From Nonomuraea sp. SBT364 (GTDB lineage Bacteria; Actinomycetota; Actinomycetes; Streptosporangiales; Streptosporangiaceae), in contig NZ_LAVL01000017.1 of NCBI RefSeq assembly GCF_001083785.1, positions 1-64,000 of the forward strand: a DNA stretch of 64,000 nucleotides, written 5' to 3'. Of the stretch, positions 1-12,903 are shown piece after piece. The notes under the pieces were generated by a model. It was given only the letters and a program-made list of their open reading frames with translations, was not told the DNA's origin and ran no database searches. The translations under genes were made by a program, and so were the position numbers. Position 1 is the first letter of the stretch. Every line of letters begins with the position of its first letter.

Positions 1-1
1 C

Positions 2-1513
2 CCCCCCGACGCCCCGAACGACCCCAAGCCCGGCGAGAAGCCGGAGAGCTCCACCAAACCCGAAGGCAAGCCAGAAGCGGACGGCAAGCCGGACGCGGGT
101 GATAAGCCCGGTGGGAAGCCGGAGGCGGATGGCAAGCCGGAGGCGGGTGATAAGCCCGGTGGGAAGCCGGAGGCGGATGGCAAGCCGGAGGCCGGTGACA
201 AGCCCAGCGGCAAGCCCGAGGCGGGGGACAAGCCTGAAGGGGACACCAAGCCCGAAGGTAAGCCGGAGGCGGACACCAAGCCGGACGCCGGTGACAAGCC
301 CACTGGGAAGCCGGAGGCGGACGGCAAGCCGGAGGCCGGTGACAAGCCCGGTGGGAAGCCTGAGGCGGACGGCAAGCCGGACGGCAAGCCCGAAGGGGAC
401 ACCAAGCCCGAAGGAAAGCCGGAGGCGGACGGCAAGCCGGACGCCGGTGACAAGCCGGACGGAAAGCCTGAGGGCGACGGGAAGCCTGAGGCTGAGGCGA
501 AGGAAGAGCCGAAGGACGAGGACCGGGGCAGCAGGCGGGATCACGGCGCCGAACCCGACCGGGGAAGCGAGCGGGATCAGGACATCGCCGATACTCCGGG
601 CAAGGACCATCCGGACGACCCCGATCCGAGCAGGCCGCAGGTCGTCGAGGTCGAAGGCGTCAAAGTGCTCCAGATCCCCCTCGACCCGCCGACGGCCACG
701 GAGCTCGAAGGCATCCTGGACAATCTCGACCGCGCGCAGCCCGCGGAGATGCCCTCGGCGACCGACGACTCTCCCTCCACACAACCACCGCCCACCCAGG
801 GCGCCTGCGACAACCAGCCGGGCGGCAACCCGTCAGGTGACGGTCAGCCGCGTGACGGGTCGTCCGGTGAGGCGGCCGTTCGTGACGCGGGGCAGAACGG
901 CGTCGGGGACGCGCCCCAGGACGGTGGCCAAGGGTTCGTGGTGCCGCCGACTCCGCCGCCGGACAGTGCCGCCGGAGCCGACGCCCAGAGCGTCGCGGGC
1001 ACCGGCGTGAACGGCGACGGCGGCGACGTGGTCTCGGCCGAGGCCCGCCCCATCGACCCCGAAGCGCTCAGGACGGTGATCGACAACGCCCGCGAGATCC
1101 GGCCCCACACCCTGCCCGGCATCGAGGGCGGCTACGGCGGCCCCGGCGCGCAGGGCGGCAGCGCTCCAGTGGCCGGCGCAAGCGTCCCCGACGGCGCCAC
1201 GGGCGGCGTGGACGGCGGCCTCTCCAGCGGTGCCACCGGCACGTACACCGGCCCTGAGGCGCAGGCTGGAAGCCCTCCGATGGGGGCTGCCGGTGCCACC
1301 GGTGCCACCGGCGCCGTCGAGGGCGCGTACGGCGACTCGGGTGCACAGGGGGACGGGCAGGGTGAGGGACGGGGTGACGGACAAGGTGCCGGGCAGGGTG
1401 ACGGCACGCCGCAGGAGCGCGCTGATGGAGAACGCGCGGGAGATCCAGCCGATGGACCTGCCCTCGGTCGAGGTGCCGCCGGGGGAGTGGGGGAGGGGCG
1501 CGTGGGCGCCTGA
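2..1513 (+). CDS. Lys/Pro/Glu repeat protein, 5'-truncated by window edge, probable C-terminal frameshift
   Basis: The reading frame is open from the window edge. The first ~170 residues are tandem 16-residue units of the type KPEADGKPEAGDKPGG, followed by an acidic stretch, a short structured-looking part (around VVEVEGVKVLQIPLDPP) and a Gly/Ala-rich tail ending at 1513. An internal motif DNAREIRPHTLPGIE is encoded near 1082-1126. A second copy, ENAREIQPMDLPSVE, occurs near 1428-1472 but in the +1 frame, whose stop (1575-1577) overlaps the next gene's ATG. Third positions are GC-rich in that other frame after about 1420 and AT-richer in this one. The natural C-terminus is therefore probably at 1577. 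I do not recognise the family; an extended cell-envelope or secreted protein is an inference from composition. Confidence 0.7.
   Translation, partial: PPDAPNDPKPGEKPESSTKPEGKPEADGKPDAGDKPGGKPEADGKPEAGDKPGGKPEADGKPEAGDKPSGKPEAGDKPEGDTKPEGKPEADTKPDAGDKPTGKPEADGKPEAGDKPGGKPEADGKPDGKPEGDTKPEGKPEADGKPDAGDKPDGKPEGDGKPEAEAKEEPKDEDRGSRRDHGAEPDRGSERDQDIADTPGKDHPDDPDPSRPQVVEVEGVKVLQIPLDPPTATELEGILDNLDRAQPAEMPSATDDSPSTQPPPTQGACDNQPGGNPSGDGQPRDGSSGEAAVRDAGQNGVGDAPQDGGQGFVVPPTPPPDSAAGADAQSVAGTGVNGDGGDVVSAEARPIDPEALRTVIDNAREIRPHTLPGIEGGYGGPGAQGGSAPVAGASVPDGATGGVDGGLSSGATGTYTGPEAQAGSPPMGAAGATGATGAVEGAYGDSGAQGDGQGEGRGDGQGAGQGDGTPQERADGERAGDPADGPALGRGAAGGVGEGRVGA
68..511 (+). repeat. 48-bp in-frame tandem repeat array
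   Basis: About eight imperfect copies of a 48-nt unit run head to tail from 68, each encoding a 16-residue Lys-Pro/Glu/Asp/Gly unit. One unit (356-415) is 60 nt long and the last is degenerate. Units starting at 68, 116, 164 and 308 are nearly identical. The array is entirely coding. Such repeats expand and contract by slippage or recombination. Confidence 0.85.
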
Positions 1514-1576
1514 GCACATCGAGCCCGACGGGCCGGCCGGGTCGGTCGACCCGGGGGCGCCGGAGAGGAGTGCGTG

Positions 1577-1954
1577 ATGTACGTCGATCCGCCCGCGCCC
1601 AGGCCGCGGCAGCCGGGGGAGATGCCGCCCAAGGCAGGCGGCGGGGGGCCGCTGGACGGCCAGCCGAGGGCGTGGGAGTTCAATCCCGAATACCAGCGCC
1701 TGGTCACCGCGTGGCAGAACGTGATGCCGCTGCTGGAGGGCATGTCGACGGCCCTGGACAAGGCCTACCAGCTCGCCAGGAGCCCCCAGACGTGGGACGC
1801 GCCCGTGGGCGGCCGGTACGTGGAGGACATGGGCCAGTGGCGTTCGAGGCTGGCCCTCTACCGGCAGGCGGTGCTGACGTCGATCAGTGACGAGGCGGCC
1901 GACACGCCGCGCTGGATCCCCAGCCCGATCGGCGCGCCACACGCCTTCTCCTGA
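1577..1954 (+). CDS. Small conserved-type hypothetical protein, coupled to repeat protein
   Basis: Encodes about 125 residues. The ATG at 1577 shares its A with the TGA at 1575-1577 that closes the alternative frame of the upstream gene, which implies translational coupling. A GTG at 1574 is also possible. After a Pro/Gly-rich N-terminus (about 35 residues) comes an amphipathic helical part containing WEFNPEYQRLVTAWQNVMP and a C-terminus TPRWIPSPIGAPHAFS. There is no signal peptide or membrane segment. Function unknown. The small helical character and the partner resemble accessory genes of type VII secretion loci, but no WxG motif or ESX component is visible here. Confidence 0.7.
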   Translation: MYVDPPAPRPRQPGEMPPKAGGGGPLDGQPRAWEFNPEYQRLVTAWQNVMPLLEGMSTALDKAYQLARSPQTWDAPVGGRYVEDMGQWRSRLALYRQAVLTSISDEAADTPRWIPSPIGAPHAFS

Positions 1955-1981
1955 GAAGTGGGAAAACCGGACACTCGGTCG

Positions 1982-1987
1982 TACAGT
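1982..1987 (+). promoter_or_regulatory. -10 box of leaderless glyA promoter
   Basis: TACAGT lies 6 nt before the GTG at 1994, so transcription should start at or within a base of the start codon. No Shine-Dalgarno sequence precedes this GTG. Confidence 0.55.
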
Positions 1988-1993
1988 GGGAAC

Positions 1994-3259
1994 GTGGGTG
2001 CATCACCCGACTACGGCCCCGACTTCGAGCGGCTCCGGGAGCAGGATCCCGAAGTCGCGCAGGTGCTGCTCGACGAGGTGGCGCGGGTGCGCGGCGGCCT
2101 GCAGCTGATCGCGAGCGAGAACTTCACCTCGCCCGCCGTCCTCGCCGCCCTCGGTTCGACGCTGAGCAACAAGTACGCCGAGGGATACCCGGGACGGCGC
2201 TACTACGGCGGCTGCGAGGTCGTGGACCGGGCCGAGCGGCTGGCGATCGACCGGGCGCGGGAGCTGTTCGGCGCGGAGCACGCCAACGTCCAGCCGCACT
2301 CCGGCGCGTCGGCGAACCTGGCGGCGTACGCGGCGCTGATGCAGCCGGGCGACACGATGCTGGCGATGGCGTTGCCGCACGGCGGCCACCTGACGCACGG
2401 TTCGCGGGTGAACTTCTCGGGCCGGTGGTTCGACGTGGCCTCGTACGGGGTGCGGCGCGACACCGAGCTCATCGACTACGACGAGGTGCGGGATCTGGCG
2501 CTGCGGCACCAGCCCAAGCTGATCGTGTGCGGGGCGACGGCGTACCCGAGGCTGATCGACTACGGGGTGTTCCGCGGCATCGCGGACGAGGTGGGCGCGT
2601 GGCTGCTGGCGGACGTGGCGCACCCGATCGGGCTGATGGCGGGCCGGGCGATCCCGTCGGCGGTGCCGTACGCGGACGTCGTCACCTTCACCACGCACAA
2701 GGCGCTGCGCGGGCCGCGCGGCGGCGGCATCCTGTGCACGGCGGAGCTGGCGGCGCGGATCGACCGGGCGGTGTTCCCGTTCATCCAGGGCGGGCCGCTG
2801 ATGCACGCGGTGGCGGCCAAGGCGGTGGCGTTCGGGGAGGCGCTGCGGCCGGAGTTCGCCGACTACGCGCGGCGGGTGGTGGCCAACGCGCGGACGCTGT
2901 GCGACACGCTGGCGGCCGAGGGGATGCGGCCCGTGTCGGGCGGCACGGACACGCATCTGGCCCTGATCGACCTGCGTGAGCTGGGCGTTTCCGGCGCCGA
3001 GGCCGAACGCAGGTGCGCGGCCGCCGGCATCACGCTCAACCGCAACGCGATCCCGTACGATCCGGAGCCGGCCGCGGTGACGTCGGGGATCAGGGTCGGC
3101 ACCCCGTGCGTGACCACGCAGGGGATGGGGCTCCAGGAATTGAAGGAGATCGGGTCGCTGGTCGCGCGTGTGGTGAGAGATCCTGGTGCGGTGGCGGACG
3201 TCCGGGAAAGGGTGTCTGCTCTGGCTGCCATACATCGGCCATATCTCAGCGAATATTAA
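1994..3259 (+). CDS. glyA: Serine hydroxymethyltransferase
   Basis: Encodes 421 residues, the usual SHMT length. It interconverts serine and glycine using tetrahydrofolate and PLP in the cytosol and supplies one-carbon units. Visible signatures are LIASENFTS near the N-terminus, the NKYAEGYPGRRYYGG segment, and the PLP lysine in FTTHKALRGPRGG (about K236). GTG 1994 was chosen because the -10 box TACAGT is 6 nt upstream; an in-frame GTG at 1958 would add 12 residues lacking family similarity. The gene lies upstream of wecA and the atp operon. No frameshift or missing active-site residue is evident. Confidence 0.95.
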   Translation: MGASPDYGPDFERLREQDPEVAQVLLDEVARVRGGLQLIASENFTSPAVLAALGSTLSNKYAEGYPGRRYYGGCEVVDRAERLAIDRARELFGAEHANVQPHSGASANLAAYAALMQPGDTMLAMALPHGGHLTHGSRVNFSGRWFDVASYGVRRDTELIDYDEVRDLALRHQPKLIVCGATAYPRLIDYGVFRGIADEVGAWLLADVAHPIGLMAGRAIPSAVPYADVVTFTTHKALRGPRGGGILCTAELAARIDRAVFPFIQGGPLMHAVAAKAVAFGEALRPEFADYARRVVANARTLCDTLAAEGMRPVSGGTDTHLALIDLRELGVSGAEAERRCAAAGITLNRNAIPYDPEPAAVTSGIRVGTPCVTTQGMGLQELKEIGSLVARVVRDPGAVADVRERVSALAAIHRPYLSEY

Positions 3260-3316
3260 GCTGGTCTGTGTCGTTTTCCGGTCACAGTCGGCCGGAGCAT
3301 CCGGGAAACTAGGTCC

Positions 3317-4612
3317 GTGCGCGAATATCTGTTCATGGCACTCGTCGCGGCCGCGGTGACGTATCTGCTCGTCCCGCTGGTGCGGCGCTTCGCCGTCCGC
3401 ATCGGTGCGGCGCCCGAGATTCGCGAACGTGACGTGCACACCACGCCGACGCCCAGGCTGGGCGGCCTGGCGATGTTCGGCGGGCTGGTCGCGGGCCTGC
3501 TGATCGCCAGTCAGCTGGACAACACCGGCGGGGCGCTGGCCGACGCCGACGGGGAGCCGGTGCTGGCCCTCATCGTGGCCGGCGGCCTCATCACCCTGAC
3601 CGGCTTCCTGGACGACTGGTGGGGCATGGACCCCTTCATCAAGCTGGCCGGCCAGATCGCGGCGGCCGGCGTGCTGGTCCATTTCGAGCTCCGGCTGACC
3701 TACATCCCGCTGCCGAAGGACTGGGGCGGCTCCACCAGCCTCGACTACACGCTGAGCATGATCATCACCATCCTCGTGGTGGTGGTGGCGATCAACGCGG
3801 TCAACTTCGTCGACGGCCTCGACGGGCTGGCGGCCGGGATCGTGTGCATCGCGGGCATGGCCACCTGGGCCTATTCGATCTTCCTGGCGCAGAGCATCAC
3901 CGGTGACCGGATCACCACGACCGCGGCCATCGCCGCCGTTCTCATCGGCACCTGCCTGGGGTTCCTGCCGCACAACTTCCATCCGGCCAAGATCTTCATG
4001 GGCGACACCGGGGCGATGCTCATCGGGCTGGTGCTCGCGTCCTCCATCGTCACCATCACGCCGGTCGACCCGTCGGTCATCGAGGGCATCTCGGTCAACC
4101 GGTTCGGCGTGCTGCTGCCGCTGCTGGTCCCGGCCGCGGTGCTGGTCCTGCCGCTGATCGACCTGATCACCGCCGTCGTGCGGCGCACCTCCCACGGCAT
4201 GTCGCCGTTCGCGCCCGACCGCGGCCACCTGCACCACCGGCTGATGGACATCGGCCACTCGCACCGGCGCGCGGTCCTGATCATGTACGCGTGGGCGTTC
4301 GTCTTCGCGTTCGGCATCGTGGCGATGGCCACGATGGGTGTGCCGCTGCTGCTGTTCCCGGTCGTGATCGTGATCGCGCTGGCCGTGCTGGTGCTGCTGA
4401 TGGTGGCGCCCCGGTGGCGCGGCCGGGGCGGCGCGCACGCGGCCGACGGCAAGCAGTCGGACGACGACGGCCCGCCCACCGGGCCGATGCCGCCGATCGT
4501 GCCCGAGACCGAGGTCAGGCGCCGGATGCCGCCGGACGTCGGCCCGCCGCAGCAGGATCGGGCGAGCGCGGAGCGTAACCCGGTCATTCCGGTCTATCCG
4601 GGCCGTCCATGA
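3317..4612 (+). CDS. wecA: Undecaprenyl-phosphate GlcNAc-1-phosphate transferase (WecA/MraY family)
   Basis: Encodes 431 residues of a polytopic membrane enzyme with about 10-11 hydrophobic segments. It transfers a sugar-1-phosphate from a UDP-sugar to a polyprenyl phosphate, which begins envelope glycan synthesis. Family signatures are NAVNFVDGLDG, the NFHPAKIFMGDTGA loop with its Asp pair, and the HHRLMDIGHSHR loop typical of WecA rather than MraY. The cytoplasmic C-terminal tail (about 50 residues) is Pro/Arg-rich and variable. The GTG start at 3317 lacks a strong Shine-Dalgarno. Its place directly before the atp genes matches rfe/Rv1302 of mycobacteria. Confidence 0.92.
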   Translation: MREYLFMALVAAAVTYLLVPLVRRFAVRIGAAPEIRERDVHTTPTPRLGGLAMFGGLVAGLLIASQLDNTGGALADADGEPVLALIVAGGLITLTGFLDDWWGMDPFIKLAGQIAAAGVLVHFELRLTYIPLPKDWGGSTSLDYTLSMIITILVVVVAINAVNFVDGLDGLAAGIVCIAGMATWAYSIFLAQSITGDRITTTAAIAAVLIGTCLGFLPHNFHPAKIFMGDTGAMLIGLVLASSIVTITPVDPSVIEGISVNRFGVLLPLLVPAAVLVLPLIDLITAVVRRTSHGMSPFAPDRGHLHHRLMDIGHSHRRAVLIMYAWAFVFAFGIVAMATMGVPLLLFPVVIVIALAVLVLLMVAPRWRGRGGAHAADGKQSDDDGPPTGPMPPIVPETEVRRRMPPDVGPPQQDRASAERNPVIPVYPGRP

Positions 4613-4652
4613 TCCTGAACTAGAAACGGCAGGTAAAAGCGGTCTTCCGTGA

Positions 4653-4674
4653 GCTTGTGATATCTTTCACGAGC
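4653..4674. promoter_or_regulatory. CRP/GlxR-type inverted repeat upstream of ATP synthase genes
   Basis: GCTTGTGA-TATCTT-TCACGAGC: arms match at 7 of 8 positions around a 6-nt spacer. The core TGTGA-N6-TCACG is one base from the CRP-family consensus TGTGA-N6-TCACA. The spacer TATCTT could also serve as a -10 box, in which case the site would overlap the promoter. It lies in the 131-bp gap between wecA and the first AtpI-type gene. Confidence 0.5.
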
Positions 4675-4679
4675 AGGAA

Positions 4680-4704
4680 CCCCCAAACGCACATGTTCTG
4701 GGGG
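4680..4704 (+). other. Short stem-loop in wecA-atp intergenic gap
   Basis: CCCCCA and TGGGGG flank a 13-nt loop. There is no T-run, so a leader structure or weak terminator is equally possible. Confidence 0.3.
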
Positions 4705-4743
4705 TAGCAAACGCTCGCTTGATAACTCGCTGATGGAGCACCG

Positions 4744-5163
4744 ATGCAGGCCAACGACGTGCGCGTACTCAAAAGCGCCGCGATTCCCACCCTCGGGGTC
4801 GGGGCGGTCGCCGTGGTCGTCAGCCTTCTGGTGGCGGGTGGCGGAGGCGCCCTCGGCGCGGCGCTCGGCGTCCTTCTCGTCGCCGTCTTCTTCAGCATCA
4901 GCGTGGTGGCCGTCTCCTACGCCGCCCGTGTCTCCCCGCAGATGATGGCCATCGCCGCGATGGTCAGCTACCTCGTCAAGGTCGTCGTCATCATGGCGAT
5001 GCTGGTCGCCTTCCGTGACACCACCCTGTGGAACACCCAGGCGTTCGCCTGGAGCGTGGTGGCCGGCACCCTCGTCTGGACGGCCTTCGAAGTCCGCGCC
5101 TTCATGAAGACGAAGATGCTGTACGTCGACCCCGACGCCAAGGTCCCCGGACAGGGCGACTGA
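4744..5163 (+). CDS. AtpI-like membrane protein preceding ATP synthase
   Basis: Encodes 139 residues with four hydrophobic segments (about 12-32, 36-58, 66-88 and 98-116). Position and topology match the ATP-synt_I type protein found before atpB in actinobacteria (Rv1303 type), thought to assist assembly of the c-ring or Fo sector. GGAG at 4735-4738 sits 5 nt before the ATG. The true family assignment rests mainly on context and topology. Confidence 0.75.
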   Translation: MQANDVRVLKSAAIPTLGVGAVAVVVSLLVAGGGGALGAALGVLLVAVFFSISVVAVSYAARVSPQMMAIAAMVSYLVKVVVIMAMLVAFRDTTLWNTQAFAWSVVAGTLVWTAFEVRAFMKTKMLYVDPDAKVPGQGD

Positions 5164-5214
5164 TGAGCCTGGTAAAAGACGGGGTCCGATATGACTAGTC
5201 CTCTGCTCGCCTGC

Positions 5215-5220
5215 TATCGT
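5215..5220 (+). promoter_or_regulatory. Possible -10 box before AtpZ-like gene
   Basis: TATCGT lies 10 nt before the ATG at 5231, which would give a leader of only a few nucleotides. The -35 region is poor. Confidence 0.25.
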
Positions 5221-5230
5221 CAGGGCCGCG

Positions 5231-5446
5231 ATGAGCCAACAGGAACGCCGACCGGAAACAGACGGTCGGGACTTCTCCGACGCCATGTGGTCGGTCCCCA
5301 GCTACCTCCTCGCCGGGATGGCAGTCTACGGCGGACTCGGGTGGCTGCTGGACCGCTGGCTCGACATGTCCGCGTTCTTCCCCATAGGCATCGTCCTGGG
5401 GGTCATGCTCGCCGGCTACGCGGTCTACCGGAGACACGGTCGCTGA
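5231..5446 (+). CDS. AtpZ/AtpI family small membrane protein
   Basis: Encodes 71 residues. A polar N-terminus of about 20 residues is followed by two membrane helices around a GLGWLLDRWLDMS turn, the pattern of the F0F1-ATPase gene 1/AtpZ family. These accessory proteins accompany ATP synthase operons and have been linked to Mg transport or c-ring assembly. It lies between the AtpI-like gene and atpB. The ATG at 5231 has no strong Shine-Dalgarno but matches family length. Confidence 0.75.
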   Translation: MSQQERRPETDGRDFSDAMWSVPSYLLAGMAVYGGLGWLLDRWLDMSAFFPIGIVLGVMLAGYAVYRRHGR

Positions 5447-5513
5447 CCCCTCGTCTCGACCGCTTCACCGAGGAAACTTCTGTGATCCACTACGACGTTG
5501 AAGGGAACGCCGC

Positions 5514-6308
5514 GTGAGTGCGCTGACGGTCCTAGCACCACCGGGTGAGTTCGGGGCGCCTACGCCTGACGAGCTGTTCAATCTCCCGCCGATCATTGCC
5601 GGGGTCGAATGGTTCACCAAGCCGGTGCTGGTCGCCCTCCTGAGCTCTGTCCTGGTCATCGGCGTCTGCTGGGCGGCTTTCGCCAGCCCTAAGCTGGTGC
5701 CCCGGGGTGTGCAGAACGTGGTCGAGCTCGGCTACATGTTCGTCCGCGACCAGGTCGCCCGGCCCTTCCTGGGCAAGGACGCCGACCGGTGGATGGGCCT
5801 GCTGGTCTCGATCTTCTTCCTGGTGCTGGTCTGGAACGTCATGGGTGTCATCCCGGTGATCCAGTTCCCGGTCGCCTCGCACATCGCCTTCCCGATCGTG
5901 CTGGCGGTGACGATCTACATCCTGAAGATCTACCTCGGCATCAAGCACCAGGGTGGCCTCGGCTACTTCAAGAACATGATGTTCCCCCCGGGGCTGCCGA
6001 AGCCGATCTACTTCCTGCTCGCCCCCATCGAGTTCCTCTCGAACATGATCATCGCGCCGTTCACGCACGCGGTGCGACTGTTCGCCAACATGTTCGCGGG
6101 CCACATGCTGCTGGCCTTCTTCAGCATGGTGGGCTTCTGGTTCCTGTTCGAGAAGCTGACCCCGCTCGGCGCGCCCATCGGCATCGTCGGCGTGGTGATG
6201 ACCATCCTGCTCACGGGCCTGGAGATGTTCATCCAGTACCTGCAGGCGTTCCTCTTCGCGATGCTGGCCGCGATGTACATCGGCGGCTCGCTGCACCCGG
6301 ATCACTGA
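5514..6308 (+). CDS. atpB: ATP synthase Fo subunit a
   Basis: Encodes 264 residues with 5-6 membrane helices. Subunit a forms the two proton half-channels against the c-ring. The essential arginine lies in FTHAVRLFANMFAGH (R188), and the downstream QAFLFAMLAAMYIG helix is typical. GTG 5514 is preceded by AAGGGA at 5500-5505. This is the first classical gene of the operon and is followed by atpE after 70 bp. Confidence 0.97.
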   Translation: MSALTVLAPPGEFGAPTPDELFNLPPIIAGVEWFTKPVLVALLSSVLVIGVCWAAFASPKLVPRGVQNVVELGYMFVRDQVARPFLGKDADRWMGLLVSIFFLVLVWNVMGVIPVIQFPVASHIAFPIVLAVTIYILKIYLGIKHQGGLGYFKNMMFPPGLPKPIYFLLAPIEFLSNMIIAPFTHAVRLFANMFAGHMLLAFFSMVGFWFLFEKLTPLGAPIGIVGVVMTILLTGLEMFIQYLQAFLFAMLAAMYIGGSLHPDH

Positions 6309-6366
6309 GAACCAAGACCGGAATTGTCCAGACCGGTGATACTCCGCTTCACCGGCCGTCCAGTAA

Positions 6367-6612
<246 letters not shown>

Positions 6613-6625
6613 TCATCCCCTCTGA

Positions 6626-7191
<566 letters not shown>

Positions 7192-7192
<1 letters not shown>

Positions 7193-8001
7193 TGAGGGGC
7201 CTGAGCAGGACTTCGCTGGCAGAGGTCGAGGAGCGCTTCAACGCGGTCGCCGGTAGCGCCGACCTCGGCACGCTCTCCGACGAGCTGTTCGCTGTCGCGG
7301 ATCTGCTCGACCGCGAGCACGGCCTGCGCCGCGCCCTGTCCGACCAGGCCCGGGCCGGCGAGCAGAAGGCCCGCACGGCCCGCGCGCTGCTCGAAGGCAA
7401 GGTCAGCGAGGCCGCGGTCGCCACGACCGAGGCCGCCGTCTCGGCCAGGTGGTCGCGCGCCGGCGACCTGGCCGACGCGCTGGAGCGCCTGGGCGTGATC
7501 GCCGCCGCCGCCGAGGCGGAGGGTCAGCGCAAGCTGGACGAGGTGGAGGACGAGCTCTTCCGCTTCGGCCGCATCGTCGCCGCCAACCCGGACCTGCGCC
7601 GGGCACTCGCCGACACGGCCGCCCCCGAGGCGGGCAAGCGCGAGCTGCTCACGGGTCTGCTCGGCGGCAAGGCAGCATCGACCACCCAGCGCCTGGTCGC
7701 GCAGGTGGCAGTGCATCCGCGAGGACGTAGCCTGGAGACGGGGCTGGAGGAGTTCGGCCGCTTGGTGGCCGAGCAGCGCCAGCGTCTCGTGGCGGTCGTG
7801 CGCAGTGCCGTCGAGCTGACCGAGGCGCAGAAGCAGCGGCTCGCCGCCTGGCTTCGCTCCTCCTACGGCCGAGACGTGCACCTGAATGTCGAGGTGGACA
7901 AGCGAGTGCTCGGTGGGTTCTCGGTCCGCATCGGCGACGAGATCATCGACACCACAATCGTGGGACGAATCGAAGAAGTCCGCCGCCGGTTGGCCGGCTA
8001 G
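7192..8001 (+). CDS. atpH: ATP synthase F1 subunit delta
   Basis: Encodes 269 residues, longer than the about 180 of E. coli delta but usual for actinomycetes. The N-terminal helical domain ([12 protein letters not shown]) binds alpha, and the C-terminal region with [21 protein letters not shown] is the conserved delta signature that joins the peripheral stalk. The start overlaps the atpF stop by one base, so translation is probably coupled. Confidence 0.95.
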
Positions 8002-8024
8002 GCGAAGAGGGAGACAGAGTAGAG

Positions 8025-9674
<1,650 letters not shown>

Positions 9675-9677
9675 GAC

Positions 9678-12030
<2,353 letters not shown>

Positions 12031-12096
12031 GCCGCCCTACCGGTGGTGGCGCGGTTTCCGCCGGGCCACCACCTGATCGGAAAGGAACCTACACAA

Positions 12097-12498
12097 GTGG
12101 CGAAGCTACGCGTAGGGGTTGTCTCACCCGAGCGTGAGATCTGGTCGGGCGAGGCCGACATGGTGATTGCCAAGACCGTGGACGGCGAGATCGGTATTAT
12201 GCCGCAACACGCACCGGTGCTCGGCGTCCTCGTCGAGGGCGGCGTGCTGAAGGTGAAGCGGGAGGGCCAGGACGACCTGGTCGCCGCGGTCCACGGCGGT
12301 TTCATCTCCGTGGCCGACGACGAGGTGTCCGTGCTCGCCGAGGTGGCCGAGCTCGGTTCCGAGGTCGACGTCGCGGCTGCCCGTGACGCTCTCGACCGGG
12401 CTCAGGCCTCGATCGAGGCCAACCAGGAGGACGCTGACGCGGCCATCGAGGCGAAGCGGGCCAGGGCCCGGCTGCGCGCGGCGGGCGAAGAGGTCTGA
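12097..12498 (+). CDS. atpC: ATP synthase F1 subunit epsilon
   Basis: Encodes 133 residues. An N-terminal beta sandwich (KLRVGVVSPEREIWSGEADMV) is followed by a C-terminal helical hairpin rich in Ala/Glu/Arg that can inhibit ATP hydrolysis. GTG 12097 has AAAGGA about 10 nt upstream; an in-frame start at 12043 would add residues with no family match. This is the last gene of the operon. Confidence 0.95.
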   Translation: MAKLRVGVVSPEREIWSGEADMVIAKTVDGEIGIMPQHAPVLGVLVEGGVLKVKREGQDDLVAAVHGGFISVADDEVSVLAEVAELGSEVDVAAARDALDRAQASIEANQEDADAAIEAKRARARLRAAGEEV

Positions 12499-12525
12499 TA
12501 TCACGAGTGCTAGGGGGCGGCAGGC

Positions 12526-12903
12526 ATGGTCGAGACTTTGGTGATCTGTGCGCTGCTTGCCGCCGCTCTGGCGGTCGTACGTTACTTCATGCTCGCCCGC
12601 CGGGGGAGCGTACCCTGCCGGCTGCGTGTCGGGCAGGAGCCCTGGCGCAGCGGCGTAGCCCGCTACGCCGACGGGGAGCTCCACTGGATTCCGCTCATGG
12701 GTGTGCGACTGAGGCCGCGCCACGCGATCGCGAGGCGCGGCCTCGTCGTTTCCCAGCGCAGGGAGGTCGACGGCGGGCTGTACGCGGTCGACTGCTCCGG
12801 TTCGACGCGTGACCTGTCGCTGGCCATGAGCGCCGACGCGCTGACCGGCTTTCTCGCCTGGCTGGAGTCGGCGCCGCCCAGCGCCTATCTCGACGTCGCC
12901 TAG
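12526..12903 (+). CDS. DUF2550 membrane-anchored protein
   Basis: Encodes 125 residues: an N-terminal membrane helix (about 4-24) and a small cytoplasmic beta-rich domain with PCRLRVG, WIPLMGVRLRPRHAI and DCSG segments typical of DUF2550. It follows atpC in many actinobacteria (Rv1312 type). The function is unknown. Its TAG stop overlaps the TAG of the convergent adenosyltransferase through a shared CTAG. Confidence 0.85.
   Translation: MVETLVICALLAAALAVVRYFMLARRGSVPCRLRVGQEPWRSGVARYADGELHWIPLMGVRLRPRHAIARRGLVVSQRREVDGGLYAVDCSGSTRDLSLAMSADALTGFLAWLESAPPSAYLDVA

Noticed and set aside
68-511. Tandem repeats as a CRISPR array
   Set aside because: Units are contiguous, in frame and without unique spacers.
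99-1010. Arg/Ser-rich ORF on the plus strand
   Set aside because: It is the shifted frame of the repeat protein; the KPEADG frame has coherent repeats and actinobacterial third-position bias.
2003-4438. Long minus-strand ORF opposite glyA and wecA
   Set aside because: The Arg/His/Asp-rich translation has no family features and is the mirror of two strongly coding genes.
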